NCBI RefSeq assembly: GCF_016906535.1
Contig: NC_057379.1
Location: 1,984,001 to 2,048,000, forward strand
Origin: Rhizoctonia solani
Lineage: Eukaryota > Basidiomycota > Agaricomycetes > Cantharellales > Ceratobasidiaceae
Direction: 5' to 3'
Length of the DNA stretch: 64,000 nucleotides
This document shows, one piece after another, positions 12,572 through 22,640 of the stretch; position 1 is the stretch's first letter; each line of letters opens with the position of its first letter. The translations under genes and the position numbers were made by a program. Below the pieces are notes generated by a model. The model was not told where the DNA came from and made no database searches. It was given only the letters and a program-made list of their open reading frames with translations.

Positions 12572-12655
12572 CCATGTTGTCCAAAAAGGCCTCGCGTTTT
12601 TTTTTGGCTCCTTGCTTCCCGCACCACTACCTACGGTACACTTGTCTCACACACT

Positions 12656-14165
12656 ATGTCGGCCAACGCTCAGTCCACAGCTCTTGTCAATCCATATGCG
12701 GGTTACAAAATTCAGCCCAAATTCATCACCCTTGATCCTGAATCTCCCCAAGAGCTCCGCAAAGGGGAAGGTAAGAGCAAACAATTCAATAACCAAACGT
12801 AACTTATTTACTTTACGTTGTTTGCTAGTGATTGCTCGTGCTCTAGACGGCTTCATGTTTCTCAAAGGGACCAAATACGCATACCCCCATCAAGGTGCTG
12901 ATGCATATTGGTGGAGGGGTATCATTGCATTTGGATTTGTGACGCCGTTGTGCGGCTCTTTCAAATACTTCACGTGGTCGGGACATTGGGGAGCTGACTG
13001 GGAAGAGAAGCACTTAGAAACCATCATAATTACAAACATTGTCCACATATCCAAGGAAAAGAACATTAACTGGCAAAATGGGTAAGTTGATAATTACCCT
13101 AGCTTCCACTTATACTCATATATTGACTGATTCTTGCAAGGACGGAGGACATACTCTGGATAGAAACAAAACATGGCTATAGCTACGCTTTGCTGGAGCC
13201 CGACGCGCAGTACAATGGGGGCTATTGGCGACCGGTAACGGAGTCTTGGGCAAGTACCTCGGCTGATGGTGTTTCAGCTAGTCCCGCTTTCAAACCACTG
13301 CCGTGGCATAGCCCAAGGCCTGCATGGTGGGACGCATTGGGAGACAAGCAATGGGAGTACCTCGTCAATACATACTGGAAAAGTGACGCTTCCGAGGCGT
13401 GGTCGGATTTGCCAACTGGTGATGATCAGTCGCAAGCAAACTTGGAAACCACGGTTGCCGCTTCATCCCTGCCGCCTCCGGAATATATCACTGTGGACTC
13501 TGGATCGTCAAGTGAGGAGGAACCAGCTGTGGTGCTTGTCCAGACCAAGCCGCCAGTTACAAAGGGCGAGAAACGAGTAAACCGGAAGAAGAAACAACAG
13601 GCCTCAAGTCGATCTGGTGCACGGTTGTCATCAAAGTCAAGCAAGAAAACGAAATACAAGAAGGTCAAGGTGGCCGACGCTCCTGATTCTGGTGAGGAGA
13701 AGGTTACCACATCTGTCCGGGGCTCTCGGGGCAAGGCATCCAAATTGCCTTCCCAAGTACATCTGGGAAAGGGTAAGGCACGCCAAGATCAAGATAACAA
13801 CCGGAAGCAAAGAGTGTACTCCGGTCAAAGAGAGGCTTCCACATCTCAGAAGAGAAGAGTCACAGAGCCAATTTATGTTGAATCTAGCTCAGACGAGGAT
13901 GAAAAAACCGTGTCTTCACCGGCCTCAGGTAGCATTTTAATCATCACGTATTACTCTTTGCTCATTCTTTTTGTTTGAACTTGCAGACTTGCCATCTGCA
14001 AGCAAAGAACTTTTGGAAATAGGGAATATTGACTCTCAAATGACCTTCCCCAGCAATTGTAAGCGCAGTCATTCATTCCACAGATAATTCTTCCCGAGTC
14101 TTATTTGAGTGATATTGCCTCTAGCTGTCAGCTCAGCGCCGTCGTATAAGGTTTTGGAAAACTGA
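12656..14165 (+). CDS. RFD-like gene B (DNMT1 replication-foci-domain-like protein)
   Basis: The best-preserved member of the trio. Exons: 12656-12770, 12829-13081, 13141-about 13927, then two short 3' exons (DLPSASKELLEIGN... and SVSSAPSYKVLEN) to the TGA at 14163-14165; all introns are GT-AG. The RFD-like module spans residues about 40-165: VIARALDGFMFLKG, then FGFVTPL, IIITNIVHISKE, and ILWIETKHGYSYALLEPDAQY followed by RPAWWD. The pattern IET-x-H-x-x-Y-x-L-x-x-P-x-x-x-Y is the part most like the fungal DNMT1 RFD. The C-terminal half is disordered and charged (NRKKKQQASSRSGARLSSKS, KKTKYKKVK), suggesting nuclear location. There is no methyltransferase motif in the gene. Role inferred: chromatin or DNA-replication-associated adaptor. 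Alternative: an unrelated lineage-specific fold with a similar strand pattern. Confidence 0.65.
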
Positions 14166-15412
14166 TACACACTGGGTGCAATGACATGTCAATGCATCAC
14201 ATTCTTGAACAAATTTCCTTTCTTAGTTCGTTACATATTCATTGGTAAATTAGTGTTGCATATTATCTCAATACAATTAAATAGATCATCTTTTTAAATT
14301 CGCTTAAGCATCTAACTTATGGTGGTCAGCTTCACATCAATCCTTAGCGAAATTCAAAATTAAGTCACGGGAATGAGAGTGTTTATCGAATTGCTCTTTA
14401 TCCAATTTAAAACAACCGAGGACTTTTGAAGAGTTAACAGAAACCAAACGGAGAAAGAGACTGAACTAATGTTAATCTAGGATGCTGTGTCAGATATATA
14501 GGGAGCTGCTACTCACAAATTACGGCCATCAATGTGTGCTACCGTATGAGGATATGATACTTGTATCTCTCTCTTGCTTACATCTTGTTAACATCTTTAT
14601 CTGCGCTGGTTATTCTCCACATTAGCCAAGAGTCTGGATCGGTTTGTTCTATGCAGCCCATTTGATTGGCCTTGGCTTTTACAAGATTCTTAGTGAATTA
14701 CCTACTCACGTTGGTTAAGCACACAACTTACTAAAAATTGAGCCTCACAATGCTGAAAAACTCCAATGCCCTGTCCATGCTTGCTTTAAATCACCAAGTT
14801 TGGGAAAGAGATAAAGAAGTTGAAAGCATCTTCACTTTGCATGCCGGATCAATACCTTAGCTCACTCCTCACATTGAGCAATTCAGCTCTTGATAACTTG
14901 GAGTACACTTTCCGCCCCCCAAATACTTCTATGTCTTACTTCAGTCTTCAGTTACCCACTCCCCTCGACCCTTGTTTGTCAAAGGGGGCGTTGATGATGT
15001 AATTGACCATTAGGTTCCCAATATACCGCTTCATCAATAACTATAGAGTTACTGGAAAAGTACAAGATGTGGGAGGTGCATTTGAAAAACAGTGTTTTCA
15101 AAAAGGAGCGAGACCAAATGGCTTGTCTGGTGCCTCATTTACAGTGGATCAGAGTATAGAACATGAGCTACAATACAGGTCCCGAAGTAATAAAAAAAAT
15201 GATTAAGTAGTCACAAACTAGGGCCTGGCGCATAAAACCAGGAATTAAGTTTTCAGACATTATGATTCAAGTCTGGGGCTTCCTTGGGATTCAAACATGA
15301 ATCGCATAAATAATTGCCCATAATTCCCTATGAGCAATGGTAGACGGCCGGATGTTAAATGATGCCTCGCCTTTCCTAGTTTAGGGGTTATGTAGACCCT
15401 GTTCACGTGACT
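14166..15412. other. intergenic between B and D, no gene seen
   Basis: Only short unsupported frames. AT-rich, with no LTR or TIR that I can match to other parts of the window. Confidence 0.45.
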
Positions 15413-15420
15413 TTGATCTG
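15413..15420. promoter_or_regulatory. TCACGTGA palindrome upstream of gene D
   Basis: 62 bp upstream of the gene D ATG (15483), the same spacing as the octamer upstream of gene C. A second CACG core (TCACGCGTG) follows at about 15430. Confidence 0.45.
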
Positions 15421-15482
15421 CATTGTTTGTCACGCGTGCTACGTGATTCCATTTTTTACAACCATAGTTCAACCGTTGCGCC

Positions 15483-15972
15483 ATGTCTTCTCCAATTGTC
15501 TCCTCAGGTGTGTAGACCTATCTCTGGCTAGCGGCTATTTATGGGATTAGGAGATCAATGACACGTGCACAGAATCAATCAAGCAAATTGACAGCTCACA
15601 GGTGTCAATGGGTGAGCCAAGCCTGAATATAGTTGATCAAACTACTGACCGCTGTCCTGATAGACTCTGAGGAAAAGATAATACAGAACGACGAGGTAAA
15701 GTCAAAATTACTTGATTGAGATCTCTCACAAACGGCATACAGTATTGTTACTTGTGCGAAGATGGCGGAAATTTGATCGACTGTTTCTGGTGCACAAACG
15801 CCTGTTGTTACACGTTGATCGGAAAGCAGGTTGACAACGCACAAGAGGAAACGGAGTCCTGCGTCTCGATCCCTCAGAGTATGCTGGATAAAGGGGACAT
15901 TTTCCCATGTCCGCGGTGTGTGTCTGAGCGCGGCCTGACTTCAATCGGAGTATGTGTGCCTATATTTGGTTG
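15483..15972 (+). pseudogene. ADD/ATRX-type PHD-finger gene D, 5' part only
   Basis: ATG at 15483 opens a short first exon (MSSPIVSS) followed by small exons (one reads DSEEKIIQNDE) and one larger exon from about 15741. That exon reads YCYLCEDGGNLIDCFWCTNA and, after a 40-residue insert, FPCPRC. The spacing C-x2-C-x8-C-x2-C with GGNLI.C and C-NA-C is that of the PHD part of ADD domains (ATRX, DNMT3), which read histone H3 tails. The usual fourth Cys pair is altered (CCYTL instead of C-x2-C). The frame runs to GLTSIG and a GTATGT donor, but no downstream exon is found; repeat DNA begins by about 15985. So the gene is either truncated by insertion or has a very distant next exon. It was probably joined to a larger chromatin protein. 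ADD-like call moderate; expression unknown. Confidence 0.55.
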
Positions 15973-16179
15973 AAAAACCAGAGGGGTAGTGGGGAACTTT
16001 GGGTCAAAAAGGGTCCATATATGCGCATTTTCTTGGCAGATTCAGAGCACAGCCACCTACAGCTCTTGAAATAGACCCTTCCCAGACCCTGAATCCAGCT
16101 AGATCATATGATACAGCTCCTGCAATATTCTAGTTTAGACACTAATGCCATCCCCTCCCCATCACTTACCTGATATAGA

Positions 16180-16905
16180 AGTGGACCCTGAAATTGAAAT
16201 CCTACTAATAAACCTGCAGATTTTGAGTTGATCCATATATATATCATGACAATTGCAAATATTATTTTCAAACCACCTTAAATGCCCAAATTAGGCATCT
16301 TCCTGCCATTTTAGGAAGTCGACACCACCATAAATGGAAAGAGCGGCCTTGATTACCCTAGAAAGTTCACACATTGGCCCAGTACATATAGTAACTTAAC
16401 CCTCTTTTAACACAATTACTATTATCAGGCTTTATCAGCAATTCCTATTGACTATTGGCCAGTAGCTGGAATTTCATCACTCGATTGAACAAAGTTGCCC
16501 TAATCGAATGATGAAATTGCGAACAAGTTGTCCGTGAATTTCGTCATTCGATTAGGCAAAGTTCCTCTAATCGAATGATGAAATTCGTGGACAACTTGTT
16601 CGCAATTTCATCACTCAATTAGGGCAACTTTGCTCAATTGAGTGATGAAATTTGCTGGCTAAGTGAATTAGAGGGCTATATGCTTATACTAAGAGACTAG
16701 CAAAAGCTGTAGACTAGGGTTATTGAGTCCGCTCTTTCCATTTATGGTAGTGTCGACTTCCCAAAATGGAAATCCAATGCCCTATTAGGGCATCAATGTC
16801 AGATTTCATATGACATTTTCAAATACCCTTGATATGTATATGAATCAACTCGGAATCACGTGGTTACTTAGCAGGATTTCAATATCTAAGCGGATTACAT
16901 AACTT
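16180..16905. mobile_element. foldback/MITE-like inverted-repeat element
   Basis: Outer arms at about 16180-16350 and 16733-16905 are inverted copies (for example CCATTTATGGTAGTGTCGAC at 16738 against its complement near 16325). A second, nested palindrome is centred near 16560 (arms about 16463-16555 and 16566-16658, built from AATCGAATGATGAAATT). No coding capacity. Outer ends and target duplication could not be fixed. Confidence 0.6.
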
Positions 16906-17059
16906 GTCAAATGTAAATATGGACCCTGTCACGTGATATATATGTCAAACGATCCGGAATTGATGGATTTCCTAGTAGAATTTCATTTTCAGACTAGATT
17001 ATGAAGCAGGATTCAAGTGTAGGGGTCATTTAATGTGAGGCACACTGAAGCATAGGTTG

Positions 17060-17373
17060 GTGTGGCTGATACTGTTTCTGATTAGATATAGGACCAGAGA
17101 ATGTAGAAAGAAGTATATTGTATATAGAAGCAAATATATATTAATAGTTTAACTAATTACAAAGTATGAACAAGAGTGAGAGTGAGATAGAATAGGATGG
17201 GTCTTTAAGAGGCAGAAAAAGCCCCCTTATATACCTGTGAACAAACCAGTCAAGTCACTTGTAGGCATGACATGTACTTACTGTGCATTACTGTACATAT
17301 AGCTTATTGGCTAGCTCACACTGACTTGATTACATGGAAGATACTAGATCTTTCTAGTATATACAAGTTATTT
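17060..17373 (-). mobile_element. Copia-like solo LTR (probable, truncated)
   Basis: Resembles the LTR of the Copia element at 57707: AT-rich start with TATATAGA runs, a GAGAGTGAGAT stretch, TTATATACC region, then a CTAGATCTTTCTAGTATATACAAG end. Overall divergence is high and the 3' tip is replaced by LTR-A at 17374. Orientation follows the Copia LTR at 57707 as read on plus; the owner element is on minus. Confidence 0.35.
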
Positions 17374-17820
17374 TGTTACACTCCCTTAACATATACCACT
17401 GGAATTGCATTATTTTTCTGATATTTCTACTATTTTTTCCGAACCCTTTATCTTATGTTTTTTGATCATGTGACCTTGGTGCTTATTATGCCAACATGCT
17501 GCGTCAAGATGCCATGCCAAGGGCGCTTAGGAGAAATCCATGCTTCTGTGCAGCCCACAGCATGCTTCTTATTTTATATGTACACTTCTTTTCTCATGCA
17601 CATGGACACTTGTAGATGGTCTCCCTTGTCATAAATACAGCAGGAAAATTGCTTGGAGACCCCAAGTTGATTTTACCTTGTCTCATACTCATTGAGGAGG
17701 ATCCTATCAGCCAGCTAAGTAGCTGGCCCCAGTAGTTCAGTTGCTTATCCCCTTAGCTCACTCACCACACCTCCCAGGCCTAAGGCCCCCTTGCCATAGT
17801 AGATAGGTTTTAAGCCCACC
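17374..17820 (+). mobile_element. LTR-A copy, 3' end missing
   Basis: Starts TGTTACACTCCC and follows the LTR-A consensus: TTTTTCTGATATTTCTACTA, a CATGTGACC site, CGCTTAGGAGAAATCC, AGCAGGAAAATTGCTTGGAG and CAGCCAGCTAAGTAGCTGGC. Homology stops after TAAGGCCCCCTTGCC; the usual end is absent. Confidence 0.75.
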
Positions 17821-18097
17821 TAGGATTTGTCTCCTAACCATCCTAGGATCCTGGGATACTAGAATGAGCCCTAGGATGGACCTAGGATGGACTGGTGAGT
17901 GACCAACTTTCCCAGTTCCCAGTTTCCCAGTTTCCCAGTTTCCCAGTTCATTCCCTTTGGTTAGGATTCACTGCCTGACTAAGATCACTCCCACCAGCTT
18001 GTATGTGCATAGCATACTTGGTATGCCCACCCCACTGTGCTCACATGTTGCAACTTCCACAGCATACCTAGTATGCCCCTCCCGGACCAGAGCTGTG
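17821..18097. repeat. unassigned spacer with TTTCCCAG tandem repeat
   Basis: Contains five copies of (T)TTCCCAG at 17908-17948 and two AGCATAC-TTGGTATGCCC-like units near 18010 and 18062. Nothing coding. Confidence 0.6.
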
Positions 18098-18124
18098 TGT
18101 CCTAGACGTCTGTAAGGATGTTGA

Positions 18125-18565
18125 TGTCATGACTCAGCTTGGACCTATGGTACAAGAGGGTTTTAAGTCCGTGGCCCTATCACCAATGGACTATGAGACA
18201 ATAGAGGGGCAACAAAGGCCCAGGGGATGTGGTTATGGGTAGAGGGCAACAAAGGCCTGGGTTAGGGTTTTTTAAGTAATGTGCACTAATGGCCAACTAT
18301 GGGCCTGGGCAAGGGGATAGGTGAGATGAGGTAGAATTGACAAAGAGGTCAAGTCTTGCTGTTTTAGTGGCAACTTGACCTGGTTTAAATACATGAGGGA
18401 AGCCACATCAAAACAATAGTACTAAATAATGAGTCATTTACAATTTCACATCATATATCAAATGTCACGTGGTCTTGATGAGTCATAAATAATACCAAAA
18501 AGGAAAGTGTCTTGGAAAAAAGGTAGAAAATAGAAAATTATGTCATACCAATGAAGGTCATGACA
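18125..18565 (-). mobile_element. solo LTR-C inside LTR-B
   Basis: TGTCATGAC...GTCATGACA unit matching, in reverse, the 3' LTR of G3 (42367-43378 without its insert). Flanks GTTGA and GTCAA differ at two bases, so the target duplication has decayed; intact LTR-B copies read GTCAA at this point. Confidence 0.85.
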
Positions 18566-19107
18566 GTCAAGGGCACAGGCGCTTGCGGCTGTGTGGATAT
18601 ACAATAGTACCGCTTAAGGCGGCAAGGTCTACCCTACAACGTCTTAACTACTAAACAAAATGACCAGGGCTGTAAGGGCAATGGCTAGCTACGTATGTAT
18701 GATGGAGTTGACACTTAAGGTTTGGTGAGCTACTTAGTGATCTGGCTGTAAGGCCTCATACAAGTGGGGATGCAACAAGAGGTAATCAACCTGGGTGTTA
18801 CCATGGTTGGTTGGCCTCCTTATATATACAAGTCTGAGCTAATTACAAACATTATATGCAAAACTGTATCAAATAGGAACCCCGCTCTGCAGTTGGTCTT
18901 ACTCATGTGTACGTGTCACTCACTGTCATAGTGATGTCATCCAGTGGAGGTGGCTACGTATGCTGCGGTAAGCGCAGATGGGGACGCGGCTTGGCGCTTA
19001 GCGTATGATATAAGCGCCAAGGTCATGTGATTGAAAATGTTGTCTGTTTGCCTTTGTTTAAAATCGAGAAATGGGAGTAAATTTCCTGGTATCTAGTGTT
19101 CTACAAC

Positions 19108-19661
19108 TGTTGTACACCACTGTAAGGTGGGTACATGCTGGTGGAGGCAGGCACTTAAGGCCGTACTACTACAAGCAACACTGATCTAACTAACCAACTA
19201 GGCTATACTAACCCACTTATGGTGGACTTCTACTAACTACTGGCAACAATGGGGCCTGAGGCCTGGAGTGTGGTAGGTCAAGTAAAAGGGGTAAGTGCTT
19301 CTGACTAATGGGGGCCGCTACTTAGCTGGCTGGATACCTTCTCTAATGTGTAAGAGACAGGTAAAATCAACTTGGGGTTTCCAAGCAATTTCCCTGCTGT
19401 AATATAGACAAGTCTGTAAAGTACATGTGGTCTGTGCATGTGTGAAAAGAAGACTACATGTGAAAAGAGAAGCGTGCTGCGGGCTGCGCAGAAGCGTGGA
19501 TTTCTCCTTGGCGCCCTTGGCACGGCATCTCGGCGCAGCATCTTGGCATAATAAGCGCCGAGGTCACGTGATCGGAAAACAAAAGATATAGAGTCCGTAA
19601 AAATAGTAGAAATAATAGAAAAATCGTCCAATTCCAATGGTATCAATAGGAGATTATAACA
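19108..19661 (-). mobile_element. solo LTR-A inside LTR-B (TSD ACAAC)
   Basis: Starts TGTTGTACACC, ends ATAACA; flanked by ACAAC at 19103-19107 and 19662-19666. It sits in the last bases of LTR-B. Interior matches other LTR-A copies in reverse. Confidence 0.92.
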
Positions 19662-19672
19662 ACAACACTGTG

Positions 19673-20422
19673 TGACTATGTAAGGGCCTTTGCTTTGAGA
19701 AGCAGTGTACTGGTACCCATGCTGTCACACCAACCGGCTCTTGTGGTCACGGTGCACCAGTACACCACTTGGTGGAGCGCTCCAAGCTTCTTGTCACACC
19801 AGGTGTACTCTTCTGTGCACAGCATACTGTGTACGCTACTTGCTGACACAGCCCATTGCTTCTTCTTGTCATGCATCACACAGCTCTTCTCTCCTGCAGG
19901 CGGCGTACCCAGTGCGCTTTTGCTGTGACCACTCCTCATGCTTACTGAGCTTGCTGTATGGTCTGCTTCTTGGGGTGGTGCACCCTGTGCACTAGCTGGT
20001 GATCCATGTGCTCTTCTGCGTTCTTTTTGCCGTATGTGTCTAACTCTTTTGTATTACTTTACCTCATGTCAATTGTAATAGCTGCTTTGTTTCACTAGCA
20101 TGCATCAACATGCAGCAAAAACTTAATGAGCAACGTGTTTGCTACACCCCTAACACCACGCACTGCCAACATCAGTACCAACTATTAACTATTACATGCG
20201 CCCTTCACCCATTTCAAATACCGACCTTCAGGTCCTGTATTTCAGCACCCAACTTTGCCTCCAATTAACTCACAAACCTCCCCCCCATGCAATATGCCAG
20301 CTCCTACAATTTGGATAGGTTATTACAAAGTAGTAGGTTGGTGGTAGAACCAAGCTACACTGCAGGGTGAACTGTGATATGGCACAGGGTGGGAACCAGG
20401 TGGACACAACCCACATATGGTG
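19673..20422. other. no gene supported
   Basis: Overlapping frames on both strands around 19676-19995 lack domain signals and arise from internally repetitive CACACCA/GTGTACT words. The rest is unassigned repeat-like DNA. Confidence 0.45.
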
Positions 20423-20961
20423 TTAGGGTGGATTATAGGGAAAGCATCAGCCCTCCTACAAAAAGTTGCGTACTTTACACACAGCAATACCACCATCCCC
20501 TAAGTTAGGGTGAGTCATGTGACAACTGACCACCCACCCCACATAGAATTGCATACAACATGCAAAATTATAGCACCATGGTCAATGTTAGGGTGAGTCA
20601 CATGATCAATGATTACTCCTTGTACTCACAGTTGCGTACCAAGTATGCAGCTATATGACCCACAATCATGTTAGGGTGAGTCACATGACCACCCACCACT
20701 CTACTCATGCAGAGTTGCGTACCAAGTATGCAACTATACTGCACACAATTGTGCTAGGGTGAGTCATGTGATCATCCACTGCTCTACTCATGCAGAATTG
20801 CGTACTTGGTATGCAACTATATCACACACAACTGTGTTAGGGTGAGTCACATGACCACCCACTGCTCTACTCATGCAGAGTTGTGTACTTGGTACACAAC
20901 TATACCACACACAGTAATGTTAGGGTGAGTCACATGACCACTCACCACTCTACCCTACCCC
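20423..20961 (+). repeat. 83-bp tandem repeat with TTAGGG and TGAGTCA
   Basis: Units start with TTAGGGTGAGTCA at 20505, 20588, 20671, 20754 (CTAGGG), 20837 and 20920: exactly 83 bp apart. A decayed copy starts at 20423. Each unit continues CATGTGAC or CACATGACC, a TCATGCAGA-TTGCGTAC stretch and ends in a CACACA run. TGAGTCA is the recognition core of AP-1/Gcn4 bZIP factors (known family fact); a role here is inferred. Confidence 0.85.
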
Positions 20962-21352
20962 TTACTATTTTTTAAGGATGTACTAGCGCTGTCTCCCCTT
21001 TGATTGTTTTATGCAAAATGTCTCTTGATGTTTTGCAGCTAAGCTTACAACTCTGAGAACCTGGTATGTGATAGCCAGGTGTCTCAAAAACCTTACATGT
21101 AGCTCTATAATTATTATCAATCACAACATTGCATGTACTCAACAAAACATTTGACCTATCTTGTTTGACCCACCCATGAATGCACCCTCAGTCCAGTGAT
21201 CCAACACAGAAGATTAGCTGCTGCTGACCAAGCATGAAACAATCAACAAGTGCACCAGTTTGCAAGAACAGCAACTGACTTGGGATCTTTGATCATGTAC
21301 ATAGACTTGCAAAATCACTAATATAACAGATGATATTACTACATACAGTAGG
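20962..21352. other. no gene seen
   Basis: Noncoding stretch between the tandem array and the MITE; no repeat relationship found. Confidence 0.4.
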
Positions 21353-21554
21353 CCACAAATCAAATGGGACACATGACTACCTTGACTTCAAGCTGCTGCA
21401 ATGGGCCATGTACTCTTATTCATAGTGACGTACAATAATAAAAAAGTTCTAACTAAGTGACCTCTATCATGATGCAAAATTTCTTGTAAATTGGTAGTGA
21501 CTTTGAGGAGAAATAGGGGGATTAAGCGTTTTTATTGTCCCATTTGATTTGTGG
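21353..21554. mobile_element. small MITE, about 200 bp
   Basis: Terminal inverted repeats CCACAAATCAAATGGGAC at 21353 and its exact complement ending 21554. Short, noncoding interior with ACAATAATAAAAAAG. Target duplication not clear. Confidence 0.65.
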
Positions 21555-21639
21555 ATGACTAATCATTTCCGGCCCTCTTACCCCCAACTGGCCTCTACAC
21601 ACCTATTAAAGCCCTGTAGAGTGATACAAGCCAGCTCAG

Positions 21640-22057
21640 CCTCTTCTTACAATGCCTACTTGTAGTCCTCAGCATTCTCCAGAAGTTTGAGCTTGGATTC
21701 TGGCTCTTTATGAGACCGGATTGACTATCCAGTTGGTCTCTGCCAAACTTGGCATCCCTTGCTCAACTGATGCTCACACATGCAGCAATTATGAGAGAAC
21801 ACGCAGCTATCACTCCAACAGAGCTAGGTTAGGACACCCTTGTAAGATGAGACTTGCCAATGCAAAATTTGCCGCTCTCTTGCTCTCTTGCAACTGGCTT
21901 GCAACTGCATCTCAGCTCTGTTGGGACTACTTTCCTCATGTCTCAGCCAAGACTGTCTGCCGCCGCCTTTGCAAGCTTGGCATATACAACTACGCTTGGC
22001 ACTGTGTAGCTTAATCAGAGAAACTAGGTTGCTAGGTAGGCTTGGTCCCAACCTGGG
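21640..22057 (+). pseudogene. Tc1/mariner-like transposase N-terminal remnant
   Basis: The frame 21721-22014 ends VSAKTVCRRLCKLGI, the recognition helix pattern of Tc1-type helix-turn-helix domains (S-x-x-TV-x-RRL-x-x-G). Residues before it are degraded, and the frame stops soon after. The G1 retroelement is inserted at 22058; the sequence resumes beyond 29052. Call is tentative. Confidence 0.35.
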
Positions 22058-22640
22058 TGTCCTAGACGTCTGTAAGGACGTCAAGGAGGGGGGGGCGCTT
22101 GCGGCTGGATGTATCTAAGTGAAAACCGCGTAAGGCGGTGGCAAGCTATCCTACAACAACAACCAGCTATACTACAATGCCCAAGGCTGTAAGGGCAATG
22201 GCAAGCTATGTAAGTACAACAAGAAGGCCGCTTAAGGCAGTGTGGACTGAGTAACTAAGTAGGTTTGCTGGGCTGTAAGGCCCTTGTACAATGTAGGATG
22301 CAACAAGAGGTAATCAACCTGGGTGTTACCATGGTCAGTTGGCCTCCTTATATATTACAGGAGAGAACTATTTACAAATACATTATATGCAATTCCGTAT
22401 CAAATAAGAACCCCGCTCCGCAGTTGGTCTTACTCATGCATACGTGTCACTGACGTGTCATGATGTCATCATAGGTGGAGGTGGCTATGTATGATGAGTA
22501 AGCACGGATGGAGACGTGGCTTGGCGCTAAGCGTATGATATAAGCGCCAAAGTCACGTGATTAGAAAAGTTGTCCGTTTGTCTTTGTTTAAATTTGAGAA
22601 AATGGGAATAAATTCCCTGGTATCAAATGTGTCTACAACA
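22058..22640 (-). mobile_element. G1 3' LTR (LTR-B)
   Basis: TGTCCTAGACG...TGTCTACAACA. Contains GGCGCTAAGCG and AAGTCACGTGATTAG near 22550. Next to the internal polypurine tract, seen on plus as CTGCCCCCCCTTTAAG. Confidence 0.92.

Larger units (their letters stand above)
18098..19667 (-). mobile_element. solo LTR-B (TSD CTGTG), itself hit twice
   Basis: Left tip TGTCCTAGACG at 18098, right tip TACAACA ending 19667 after removing inserts; flanked by CTGTG at 18093-18097 and 19668-19672. The body (18571-19107) matches the LTRs of G1 in the same orientation. It is interrupted by LTR-C (18125-18565) and LTR-A (19108-19661). Confidence 0.9.

Noticed and set aside
19676..19995. Small Cys-rich protein
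   Set aside because: Frames overlap on both strands in repetitive sequence; Cys comes from CACACC/TGTG words, with no splice or start context.
20423..20961. CRISPR array
   Set aside because: Eukaryotic context; units are contiguous 83-bp tandem copies without unique spacers.
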